From assembly GCA_003342895.1 (NCBI GenBank), contig PTFA01000024.1:2831592-2895591 (forward strand): DNA of 64,000 nucleotides, in the 5' to 3' direction. This document shows positions 48,328-59,820 of the stretch, piece after piece. The translations under genes and the position numbers were made by a program. This DNA comes from Casuarius casuarius (lineage: Eukaryota > Chordata > Aves > Casuariiformes > Casuariidae). The notes beneath the pieces are model-generated. The model was not told the origin of the DNA and ran no database searches. It saw nothing but the letters and a program-made list of their open reading frames with translations. Numbering within the stretch: the first letter of the stretch is position 1; each line of letters begins with the position of its first letter.

Positions 48328-51059
48328 GGGTCAAATTTAACCCAGGACAGAAATCGGGAATTTCCAACAGCTATATGTGGAGCTAACGCACTTGCCAGCT
48401 GCAGCATACGCAGGTCACCTGAGGCCTCACGTTGCTCACACTCGCAAGCAGAAGGATCCTAATGGGTTTTGGAGCACGCAGAGGACACGGGCCGTGAAAA
48501 ATCCCTCTCTCCAGCACAAGAGAGTGACAAAAGCAAGTTGTCTGGTGTTTCCCAATATATTTGCTCCACATTTGAAAGCTGTGGACTACACGGTTTTCTT
48601 TATCACCACTGCAAACTCTTTTTATCTACCTCTTCTTAAACTAGTACTAAAACTTTCCTGATTAGAAACACCAGCAGTGCAGCCCAGCGGTGTCTCCCAC
48701 ATAAAACCTTTATGTAAATGTCCCGGTAAATGTTGGACACATGAATTTGCTACAGGTTTCGGTAATCACAACTGAGGGAAAACTTGCTATTTGATTCAGA
48801 ATTAGCATTCTGTGACCAAAGACTATTAATTTTTCAAATCAGTCCCACTGGGCCACAATATTCGCTTGTTGTGACACAGCAAGCCAAGGTACAATAGCGC
48901 AAAGGTAAGCACCTTGGGACAGGAGGTTAGGCATTACTGAAAAGAATTCTCTATTTTTCACAGGAAACTAAAATGTGGCTCAAGTCAGGCAGAAATAAAA
49001 ATCACTGACAGCCGCAAACGGATGCAGATGGACTGTCACATGTATTAGTGCTACCCTTCAACTGCGATACTGTATTCTTTAAGATTAAGATGCAAACATT
49101 AACTGCAACTATCTTACATTAAATAATAAGCATCTTATTTACAGGGTTTACCACAGATAACATTTTTTTCAGGGCAACTTTCTTCCAAGCATTCTTCCAT
49201 GAGCTTTTGAGTTTCTAGAGCTCTCTTTAAATCCTTCTGCTTTCAGTATCTCCAAGATAGGCTTTGAGGGTTGATGATTTCCCATTACAGCCTGGGTGTC
49301 GTTCCTCGCACTGACAACAGCCGGGTGTCTGTAAGTTCACCCTAGGGACCGTGCTACCTGGGACATCCCTGGTCTGTGCCTCGGTCGACGTATGAGTGGC
49401 TGAGACCAGGATAACTCTAAGAAGCCTATTCTGCACCGGTTACTCCCAGCAGGACAGCACGGCTTATCGTCTGAAGAACTCATCCGGAGGACAGGTTTTC
49501 CCCATGTCAAAGGCGTATCCAGACCTCAGGAATGATTCACGCACATAACTATTCTAAGAAGTTACCTCTCCTTGTTGAAAACGTGAGGAATTTCAAAACA
49601 GTATTTGCGTACTTTCAGTTCTTTTACGAAAACATTTCACAAATGCCACCTGAGGAATAGCTGCCAATACAAAGCTGGTATCCTCAAGCAACAGGCATTT
49701 TCTGTAGTTGGGTACAAAGCACTAAGGCAATCCAGAGCTTGCTGTTTTCCCCTCCTGAAGGTCAGAGTGCCCAGACATTATGCTCACTTTGCCATAAAAC
49801 ATATAAACCTACGCTGCATGATGCAGAAGCAGAAAATTTAGTTCATTAAATCTTGGTATCAAATACAGTTTATTTTTTCCATGATCAAATAGCAGCCGGG
49901 TTTTTTTTGTGCGGAACATCTCACAAAGCTTAATGCATGCTTAACCCAAAATGATTTATTACTTCCATGCACAGTAGCTGTGCATACGGTATCGCTGGCA
50001 TTTGCCTTTTACAAGCTATGTGCTATCCATGATTGAGTAGAGGTGGGTAGTTCTGCTTGTGGCAAGTTCCAGCAGATGCTACACATGCAAAGATGCTTAT
50101 CGTCGTTATACCAGTTAGTTGGTTGTTTTCCACTGAAACTGAGTCACCAGCGTCTCTCTGGAATCGCTGACAAAGAATTATTGATGATGGGTGTGAAAAT
50201 CACAGGACCCCGCACTGCACAATCGGAAGTGCTTGACTAAGCTTGAAGTTCACAGGTGTGCACCGCGACGGTGTGACAGCGCTCTGCCCCAGCGCCGTGG
50301 GACCGGGGCTCTCCTCCGTCAGCTCCAGATCATCGGCTCCCTTCTCGGTATCAAGTTCTGGCAGGAAGCGTCATGCCCTCGGGGACTGATCCCAGATCAA
50401 ACTCTGGCTTTCAAACATTTCAGGAAAGAAGCTATCAATGTTAAAACACGCAAGAGCGTTCAATATTAAGTAATGTATGGCTTCTCATTATCTAACAGGC
50501 TCAACGTGGGGGGACTGTGCTCACCTGCTCCCCGTGTCCCCACTCGCCATCTGTTCCCCCGCGGCAGAAGAATGGCCACCAGCCTGCTGCCATTCGTCAC
50601 ACACAATCGTGTCTGTGTAATTACATCGCACACGAGAAGCCCTGCATCCTCCCCTTCTGCACTGCTTGCTAGCACCAGGCTGGGCAACGCAGCGCCAGCT
50701 TAGCGCCGTCGTATGGTTGTGACTTCCGAGCTGCTGGAGCAGGCACTGCCGTTCTGCATGGGTCTCTTCGACCATTTCCAGCTCTCTTGTCCTGAGGACA
50801 ACTCCTGCAGTACAACTTACCTTCCCAGCCTGCATAAAATCCAGCTGGAGAGTAGAATAATTTCCACTGCCAGCAACACACGCATTTCTGGCTCCCAGTC
50901 CTACCATCGCTGCTCCGTTCTGACCTCCCATGTCATCCTCTGAGCCTGGGAAGGACACGGTTCACACGCAACAGTCTTCGTGGACGTGGCCAACGTAACT
51001 ACCCACATAGTACCTGGGGAAGTCTGCACAACGATGCACACCGCCACTTTATGAGACAT
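48328..51059. other. Unique non-coding sequence
   Basis: AT-rich, except a GC-richer part at 50,240-50,720 with open frames on both strands and no recognised protein. No repeat family seen. Confidence 0.5.
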
Positions 51060-51270
51060 TTATTAAGACGCGAAAGTCAGGGAAGACCACCCATTAAGTA
51101 ATTATCACTGGCTTGGCAGCTACAGTTGACAGATATATTGTTTATGGCCCCAACCCTAACAAACACTCAGCCCACCGTTGCAAACATTTACAAGCATGAA
51201 GCGTGTGAGCTGGAATCAGTGGGACTGCCCTGAAAGATCGGTGCATGTGGCTGCAATTATTTTCCTGCAG
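51060..51270. promoter_or_regulatory. AT-rich block with TAATTA, candidate enhancer
   Basis: Contains TAATTA at 51099-51104 in an ATTAAGTAATTATC context and is free of simple repeats. It resembles conserved non-coding DNA by eye only. Confidence 0.18.
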
Positions 51271-53575
51271 GCCTTGTTGACAGCCATATTCTCTTTTTTT
51301 TTCTTTTTCCTATCTCAGGGATCATCTCCATAGGGGATTTCTGCCACTAATGACCAGTTAGAGACAAAGCTGGAGCAATTCAAACCCCTTGTGCACAATC
51401 ACTATAATCCCATAATCACTACAATTTGCACCAGCACAATCTGCCCATTGCTTGGAGTTAGGATATTCTGCAAAGCGAAGCGAGTTGTGGGCCTGTGCAC
51501 TGGTGACTCAGAACAGAGCCCCTTGCCTCCAGCAACGCAAAGACAGCGAGGCCCTGGTGTTTCTTGCTTTATATTTTTTGCGAGGGGGAACAAGCATGCG
51601 CATGCCTTTAAGACACCGGTTATTTGGCTAACATGCTTTGGACTAATGAGGATAAGGAAGAAGTGAGACTACTCGATGTCTCCAGAAGCTTTGGAGCAAA
51701 AATTTAGGTGAGGAGCGGCACCCTTCAGGCTAGGCTCGGCCAAATCAGCGAGGCAAACAAGTGCATTGCTGCTCAGCCCCGCGAGCGAGCGGCGCCTCCC
51801 AGAAGACCAGCCACGGAGGTCGAGCAGATTGAGCCAGCTGATACTCACCTGCTGCCCAAATGGGACAGCGAGAGGCAGGGGGAAAACAAATGGGACCCAT
51901 CGCTGCTGAACTGATGTTATCTGCAGGCAGCTGTGCCTTTTGTGCGAGGAGCACACAGCGCCACAATTTGCAAATGTCACTGATGAATTGCTGCTGTCTC
52001 TGCAGCACATTGTAAAGAACTGCCTGCTCTTAATTACCAGGACTTCGGCTTTTTGTAGCAGTAATGCAGTAATGTCATCTAGTAATGAGTAAACCTATTC
52101 CCCAGGACAATTAACTTCACATTAAACAAAGCCTTCCCTACCTTTTTCACATACTAGCATACGGAGGGAAAATTGCATGCTGGTTGCAGTTTTCAGCTCA
52201 CATTTCTTAAACCTGAAGCTAATATGCATGGCGTGTGTGAATATGGTGAGAGGCGGAAAAATTTAAATTAAGGTCCCGATTCAACAGTAAATTTGGAGAT
52301 AGTAGGAGACATTAGAACAGAGGCTCTGTTTCAGACTGTCATAGGATGATGGTCAGCCACAGGAACAAACCAAAAAAGGGCTATAGGGACTTAAGACTCA
52401 CGTATTTCAAAGAGAGTTAAATAGCTAAATTCACTTCTGGAGCTAAGCCACAAAACCTAACTGCACAAAGCATGTATCAGTTCCAATCCCAATCTTGAAA
52501 ACTCTTATCTTGGACACTCTTCTTGACAAAAGGAGAATTAAAAGTCAGTCATTCTAAAGCATTCATGGATTAATCTCCATTTTGTGCTTCTCACCTTCTG
52601 TCCTTCTGCATGTGGGATCCTGGTATTGAGGGGTCTAACTTGACCTGTTACATATAGATATCTCTTAAGCGCAACAGTCACTCTAGTCCAGTTTCAAAAA
52701 TAAATTGTTCTGAACTGTTTGGCTCTGGGCTTATGTTTCAAGCCCCACCACAACGTACAAAGGGAACAGTTTGAAACTGCGCAGCATGAATGATGTTGTG
52801 CTGTAATATCCAGTAAGTGAGCAGTGAAGAGTGCTGCTTTATGAACTGATACCACCACTTATTGTCCTTGTTCAGAAACAGTCGCATTACCATTTTTTCC
52901 CCTCTAAATAGCAAGAGAGAGACCTCACAAATGCCAGGAATGTCTGCTATTCTTCATGCTATTCTCAGAAAATTCTTCACTTAGTTCTTTTTCTTTGACC
53001 CAGCAGAGGTGATGTGGCTGGGAGACAAGATACCAGACAGCAGTCCCACTTCAGATCAAAACAAGCCATCAGGTGAACTGCATTTTTTACATTCACTGCT
53101 AAATCACGTTGTCTTCACAAGGCACCGTATTGCTTTCAGTCGTCCTGTATTTTCTGCAACCTGCAGTGCTTATGCATGTCTTTTTGCTCTTTCTAATGTT
53201 TAGCAGAAGACTGGCCACGAGTCCCGGCTCTGGAGAAGTTCCCTGCTTGTACTTTGGCACAGGCGAGCACACGAACGCTGTGTAAACACCGGTCAGAGCA
53301 CAGTACAGCTCCAGCCGTGCTGACTGCACAGGGCACTCCAACAACTACTAAGCTCAGTATTTTCCTAGATTAACATCATGAAGATTAACCTCTTCATTTC
53401 TTCAACTGTTGAAACTTCTTGAACCACTTCTTTTTAATGTAAAGCTACACATTATGCCCCTTTATTCCCTATAATACTGATCTGACATACTTGTGATTTC
53501 AGCAAACTGTCAAGGATTAATTTGGCACCTGCGCTGTATTCCCAAGAGTGAGTGATTCAAGTTTTCCTATAGTGA
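51271..53575. other. Unique non-coding sequence
   Basis: No gene, RNA or repeat family recognised. A T8/CT-rich tract lies near 51,293-51,310. A small GC-richer patch at 51,700-51,900 has frames open on both strands. Confidence 0.5.
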
Positions 53576-53577
53576 GT

Positions 53578-53655
53578 ATGGCCCAGATTCTCATTTTACA
53601 CCTGTTTTACATTGGATTATTTCCACCAGCATCAGTGGTGTCACACCGGCTGTAC
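53578..53655. mobile_element. Sauropsid palindromic repeat relic (MITE-like)
   Basis: GGCCCAGATTCTCATTTTAC (53580-53599) is followed by ACACCTGTTTTACATTGG and then ATCAGTGGTGTCACACCGG (53631-53649). This is the order of a short palindromic interspersed repeat beginning GGCCAGATTCTGAT, with ACACCGGTGTAAATC and a central CCATTGAAGTCAATGG. Only part of the palindrome is legible. Non-autonomous DNA-transposon origin is inferred. Confidence 0.5.
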
Positions 53656-54949
53656 ATGCTCATACTTTTTTAGCTAGAGTAGTCTGTGCTACATAATTAT
53701 CAAAGGACATTCTTACATCTCTAGTTGAGACAAGATCAAAATGCATATTCAGAAATTAATAGTGTTTCCCAGTGCATCGTTTTTTCATCCTCAGTATAAC
53801 TTGCCTCTGCTCTATGTTCCAATTTTCAGACATCCTCCCATGCGGTTTTACCATTCAAACTTTCTGTCCTTCTCTTTTCATGGGAACAGCATAATGCTTA
53901 GGTACAATACAGTCCTTCTGGTATTTTGGCACAAAGCAAACTATTTAAACATGAAACAAATTCAAAATCAGTGAGAACAAACTGACATAACTCTAGTGAA
54001 AACAAATTTACATATTTTTATTGAGTTCATCTCTGTTGAATCACATCACAGAAAACTGCAAAAAAAATCTAAAGTGCAACTACACTGGCTTAAATGTACA
54101 TTGTAAGTAAAACTAATGGTTCTATTTAATAAGAAAAATGCACCAGTAATCCCATGAAATAAAAAGACATTTTTCTTCTGGATACATAGGATATTTCATC
54201 GTGATATACAGGATTCTTATTCATATGACAGTATTTTCTATACCTGCTAGTCAAGACTGGAACTCCGCTCTAAATGATAACTACAGAAATGCTTGCCTTG
54301 AAGGTATCACATCCAACCAGCCAAAACCAGTCTACATACACCTCTGTCCAGCCCAGTGTCTTCCTCCCCAAAGAGGACAGAAAGTGACTGTTCAGGCAGG
54401 GTGTTGGAAGCAGCCAAAACCTTCTCCTGCTCGTGGTGCACGATCCAGAGCCAAGGAGCTGCCCCTGACAGCAACCGGCCCAGGGACACAGGCCACGAGC
54501 TGGGATCCGGCCCCCGTTCGGCCACTCTTTAATACACAGAGCATTACAGACTGCTTCAATTAAATTACTGTTTTTATCCAAAGTTGCATCAATGATTAAA
54601 GGAGCCACTTCTATGCTGGGTTTTTTTCTTGTCAATTTGCAAAGTCATCTTAAAAATATATAATTTCCCTATCACTTTTGTCCTTTTGCTGTTTGCCCTG
54701 CATTCTTTGGATTTCTCTGCCCCATATGCAGCTTAATCTGCTTCAGTTGCTTCCTTGTTTGACCATAGCATGGTCCATCATAAAGCCAACCGAAGCAACA
54801 GTTTTGTCACCAAATTGTGCAATGCCTGCTGACTGCGAAGCACAAGGCTTCAATGTCGCTGCAGAGATTTGCCCCAAAAAGGGGATCTGCACCACAGTCC
54901 CAGAAAAATTCAGAAAACATACACCAGCAGATATCAAAGTGGCATTTGA
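53656..54949. other. Unique non-coding sequence
   Basis: AT-rich up to 54,400. Frames at 54,201-54,635 open on both strands without a known domain. No repeat family recognised. Confidence 0.5.
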
Positions 54950-56560
54950 ACAGCAGCCTACTCGGAAGGAGCACAGGGCACGGCGAGGTGATGGTAAACC
55001 TCGCTGTATGTGTGGCAGCCAATTTTTATGAAGTAGCTGGGGCCTTCTGGAAAAGATTAATCTCTAATATCGAGTGTCTGCACCCTGATTTTGCAAAGGA
55101 CCGGGGCTGACGCTCTGCAAGGCCTTCCTGCAGCCACTGAGAACCCATCTCCGCTGCCCCCGGCAAGATTTTATTTCCGAGGGAGCGGTGTGAACAAAGC
55201 TCTCGGAGCGGCGCTCCCGAGCGGGGATCTTCCGCGAGCGCTCTCCAGGGCAGCCGCTCCAACGGGAGGCCGCTCGCCGCCACGCTCGCCCCGGCGCGGC
55301 TGCCCGTGGCTGCGAGCGCCCTGGTCGCTTCCCGAGCAGGTGCAGCGCCCCGTAATTTCAAGCAAACCGCTCCGGCCGTCCCAACAAACTAGGTTGCGGC
55401 TCAAGGCTGGCGAAACGCCACCGCAGATACGTCCAGCCGCACGCGCATGCATATGTAGATGCCTGCTTTTGTGCCGCTTATTGTGGAAAATAATCGTTGC
55501 ATAAACTTTTAATAGCAGTGCAGGGACTTCCTTCCCCCTCTGGTCCGCGGCACGCTTTTCTCCTGTTCTGCCATGTACTTTGACTAATCATTTTTTAAGT
55601 CCTCTAGGTGCAAACCTTTAAAAAACCCTAGGAGCTCTCCGTGCCCCTTTTCAGCTGCAAGCGATTCATCGGGGCGAAGTGTGGCCTCCCTATTCTTCCC
55701 CCGGCCCGTTGTGTTTGTGAAAGGACCGTCTCAAATTTCTTGTGCGGCAGCAGCTGTTGCCGCGCCGAGGCGGCCTTTTCAGAGGAGCGCCACTGAGGCC
55801 GCTTTTCACTCCTCCTCCTCCTCTCCCTCCTCCGGCCTTTTGTCTCCCTCAAAGCAAGGGCCCCCTCTGACCCTTCGCCTCGCTCCAGCCTACCGCTTTT
55901 GTCAGCCGCTGCAGACAAGGTCCACCCTAAATCAAGCATTGTCTCCGGCTCCAGAAGCCAGCACGTGCCCACATCCCCCTAATCTTTTAATTTCCCCCCA
56001 GGAGAAGGCAGCTGTTAGCGATACGCGCACTGCACAGCTGTCAGCTGGGGCCCGCTGCCTCCCGGCCCCCCGAACAATGAGCGAGGCCCGAGCGCGGCCG
56101 CCCGGCCCTAATATCTGCATATATGCGCCTTTGGCAACAGTTGGCAGCACGTGCTCTGCAATGCGGCATTGTCGGGAGAGCCGCCCCTGCCTTCCCCCCC
56201 GCCGCATATTAGCTTGAACTTTGCCTGATTTCGGAACAAAACGCCCGGCTTCAAAGGGCAGGACTCCCCGGCTAGCCGCATTGTACCTCCGCGGCTCAAA
56301 CAATCCCCTGCAAAATTGCAGGGTATGAAAGGGACGGGCCTCCGGTGGCCCGGCGCGTGGTCCGCGCGCGCCCCGCTTTCACACACCAGTCGTCCCAAAG
56401 TTTTATCCGGGCAGGAGGGCAGCGCGAACGAGCCGGAGCAGGAGGGAAGACCGATACATCATGTTTTTACCTTTCGCGCTGGCTGATGGCGGGGGGCTTG
56501 CATTTTAAAGCAGAGCAGGCACGCACAGCCAGACGTGCAGCTCAGCTGGCAATCTTGCCA
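54950..56560. promoter_or_regulatory. CpG-dense domain, first block
   Basis: CpG density is high at 55,090-55,450 and again at 55,680-56,560, in contrast to AT-rich flanks. It contains two adjacent CAGCTG E-boxes (56035-56040 and 56042-56047), ACAATG (56074-56079), the palindrome GCACGTGC (56147-56154) and CATTGT (56167-56172). The longest frame (178 codons, plus, 55681-56217) shows no domain and a minus frame runs through the same bases. CpG-island promoter or enhancer function is inferred; no transcript start can be fixed. Confidence 0.45.
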
Positions 56561-57985
56561 CGTTAACGTACAAGGGACAATCGTTTTGCATCGAGATGAA
56601 GAAAAAGGTGGTTATTTAGGACCAGAAAAACACAAGACATAATTGCATCTGCGCAAGCACACGCACATTTGCATGCCAAATTTGTACCTGCAATAATGGC
56701 GAGTGTGCGCACAAATGCTAAATTACACAACACTGCAGTCATTTGCTAGTGCAGTTGCCGCAAGTAAGCTTGAAAACATAGTCGCTGCAGACTCCAATTA
56801 GTCATGTAAATGTGCGTGCCTCTTCACATGTACCATGGTGCACATAACTTTCCAGAAATCTTACCTCTCTGCTCCACGTTAGCGTCTGTGGGAACACAGA
56901 GGAGAAGTTTCTTAAGGAAATTCACTTTGCAAGCTCACGTCTTTGCGGTGAGGATATGTAAAAACCTCACATGCTGAAAACTGTTTCATTTCCTTTTCCC
57001 ATGCAGATTTTTTTTTAAAGTATGCATGTATTCCTCTCCCCAACCTTCTGGCTAATCATTAAGTGGGAATTTGATTGATTCCTACATGCAGCGGTTCCCA
57101 AAGACTAAGCATTTTAGAAGCGAGTGCCTCATCTGTTGCTTTTGCACAGGTCTGTCGCATAGTTTCCTCTCCAGGCAATGGGACAAACAAGGCTTCCCCC
57201 GTAACCTTTATCGCCGTAACCTTTTTGCAGTCAAGCAGACAACTCTGGGTTTGCTTCACTGGTCTCGATCACTTTGGATGACAAACAGCGACTTGTGTAT
57301 TATTTGCGCATATTCCCCCACTCGCTGCGTACACGTGTTTTTACTTGCTTTATCTCACCTGGCCTGTAATTTAAAGGACTTTAAAGACACGGTGCGCTAA
57401 GTAGACCATATGGTGAGCGGTACACCTGCCCCGTGCTTAGCACCTGCCGAGCACACTGTGGGTGTCAGGCTGCTGGATACAACGCTCCTGGCCAGAGGGC
57501 AAAAGCATTTCCACGCATTTGCATGCTGGACGGAGGCCACGTGCCTCGGCTATGCACAGATCTGACACAGCAGCATGTCAGTGCTTTCAGGATTAGCAAA
57601 TCTGTAGAAAGCAAGGGATTTGACTGACAAAGGAGATGCCACATCACAGAGCCCTACACACATACGGAGACCTCAGGGATCCTAATAACCTTGTAGCGAT
57701 GAACCAGAATCTTCAATAAATAGTAAGTTGCTCTGGGCGGGGAATGCCAGCCTTAGTCATTTGGGCGCAGTCACAGTTTTCCTATAGCACGCAGGGAAAT
57801 CACAAAGGGATGCGTTTTGCTTCCAGTGAAGCAAGTACAAATGCAAACCTGACTTAAGCCCCGTGTGCAGAGCCACCAAGGGCAGAGGCAGGTAGCAACA
57901 TGCAGCCAAAGAAAACAGGTGCTTCAAAATAAAAATGCTAGGCATTGAATAAAAAAGGAAATGGATGAAACTTGAAGAGTCATCA
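56561..57985. other. AT-richer spacer between two CpG-dense blocks
   Basis: Returns to AT-rich composition with scattered CpGs. Around 56,640-56,830 there are several ATTTGCATG- and AATTAG-like cores, resembling conserved non-coding DNA. No gene recognised. Confidence 0.4.
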
Positions 57986-57989
57986 GAGT

Positions 57990-58110
57990 TTAACAACCGC
58001 AGGGCTCAGCAGCAGCTCGCGAGACCTGGCTCTCAGCAGCCCCCGACTCACTTTCCCTCTCTGTAAAATCGGGCCAGCTGCCCTGAATTTGTTTCAAAGA
58101 TCTGCAAGAC
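57990..58110 (+). mobile_element. Possible MIR-like SINE fragment
   Basis: CCTGGCTCTCAGC is followed by ACTCACTTTCCCTCTCTG and TAAAATCGGG, in the order of the sense strand of MIR elements (CGGCTCTGCC, CTTAACCTCTCTG, TCTGTAAAATGGGG). The match is about 60 bases and partly degenerate. Confidence 0.38.
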
Positions 58111-58219
58111 TTACGGAGGAGGAGGAGGAGCACACAGCGGGTATTATCATTAAGTGATCTGCTAGTCTTACTGCTGGCAGCAGCAGTAGTGGGAGTAGTG
58201 GGGGCACCCTGGAAAGGCA

Positions 58220-59820
58220 GGAGGCATCTTGGAGGCACATGCAGGAGCTGCAGCCTTGGCACCGGGCAGCGGGGCAAGCTCAGGAACAGGAGGCCCAGAA
58301 GGCCCCTTCCCCCTCAGGGGCTGCTCGAGGCGCAAAACCTGCGGCGTGGGCAGAGGGCGAAGGGAAGCTCTGGACAGGCAGGACGGCAGGGCCGAGCGCA
58401 AGGGCCAGCGGCCTGGCAGGGACCCCAAGGCTGGAGGTCGGCTTGGTGCAGGCCAGCACAACACCGCCGCGCTGCGAAGGGCGACTGTGGGGTCTCTCTT
58501 TTGAAGAGCTTCCCCGAGAGCAGATTTTGGAATCACCCGATTTAGCAGATTTTTAGCCGCCAGGGGCTTCTTCCCGTGGCACAAACCACACTCGCTGCCC
58601 AGGGCTCCGGCCGCCCCGCGCGTGGCGGGTGCGCAGGCGCCATGCCGACACGGCCCCCCCGCCCTGCGGCTGGGCCCCCGCCGCTGCCCCCGGGCCTCGT
58701 CTCGCCCGAGCCTCCCCCGGCCCCATCTGTCGCCCCTACGCGGGGCACCGCTGCCGCATGATTGGCATCGGGCTTGAAAAGGCGGCCGGGCGGGGAGCGC
58801 CGTGAAATATGGTGACAGGGCACGTCGGGCCCGGCGGCCGCAGCTGCCGGGGGCCGCGCCGCCCCTCGCCCGCGCCGCGCAGCGCCGCCAGCCGCCCCCA
58901 TTCAGGGCTCCCTTTAGTGCGGAGCGGGATTAAGCCCCCCCCTTCCCCCGTTTGGCCTCGCCGCGGTTGCAGAGGCGACAGGCAGCCGCATTGTCAGGCC
59001 ATTAGCGAGGAACAATGGGGAGCTGAAAGGGTGAATAGCGCCAAGGGAGCCGGCTTGTGCCGGCCGGGCCGCCGCGGCGCCTGCCCCCGGCGCCAGATGG
59101 AGCCCGGCCGCGTTGCCGGGCAGAGCCGCCGCCATCCCGCGACGCCTCCCCGCCACCGCCCGGCCCGCAGCCAGCGCCACCAACAGCCGGCCCAGCGAGG
59201 CCGTTAGCTGCAGGGGCAAAACCCCTAAACTCCCTTTTTTGCCCCCGTTCGCCCAGCAGAGCACGCGCCCTGCGGGTCAGGGCTGCCTCGGCCCGCCGCG
59301 TGTGCCCGGTCGCCCGCAGAAAAGCCGAGGCGGGAGCGAAGGCGGGAGGCAGGGCAGTGCGGGAAGCCGTTTTTCCGTCCTTCGAGGTGTCCGTCGAAGG
59401 GGCGCCACGTCCTCCCCTCGGACCGCAGGAACCCGTGCAGGAGGTGGTGGTTGCGATCACGTTATTAGGCACATTTAAGTACCGAGCTGAGCAGTCCCGC
59501 ACCTCGCTGGGTTTCGTGTAGTGTTCGGCTTTACGGGCTTCAAAGGAAATGCTCTTATTTTAACCAAGGGTTTTTTTTCTCTCATTTTGTACGCTTGAAC
59601 TCGTGAGCACCTCCCGCCTGAGACGAGCGGGGAAGGCAGCGGCGAAGGCTGAGCCTCCCGTCAGCAGAGCGGCCCCGCGGCAGGCACTCGGGCCCGCGCT
59701 CTGCCCAGCAAAGGCCCCGGCCGGCCCCCGCCCCAGCCCGCCACCGTGGCACTGCCCCCCGGAGCTGCCTCTCCTCCTCCTCAGGGGGAGGGCAGCAGAG
59801 GCAGGATTTGCACCAAAAAA
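58220..59820. promoter_or_regulatory. CpG-dense domain, second block (main CpG island candidate)
   Basis: The most CpG-rich part of the window, densest at 58,580-59,340. It contains an NRF1-like TGCGCAGGCGC (58631-58641) and an inverted SOX-type pair, CATTGT (58989-58994) and ACAATG (59012-59017), around an ATTAGC homeodomain-like core. Frames open on both strands (154 codons plus at 59057-59521, 166 minus at 59002-59502) have low-complexity proline/arginine or glycine/alanine content and no known domain. A CpG-island promoter for a gene or non-coding RNA is the natural inference; direction is unknown. Confidence 0.5.

Noticed and set aside
55681..56217. 178-codon plus frame in the CpG domain
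   Set aside because: Low-complexity content and an open minus frame over the same bases; no homology recognised.
59002..59521. 154- and 166-codon frames on opposite strands
   Set aside because: Proline/arginine and glycine/alanine runs are expected of CpG-rich DNA; not a known transcription factor or other protein.
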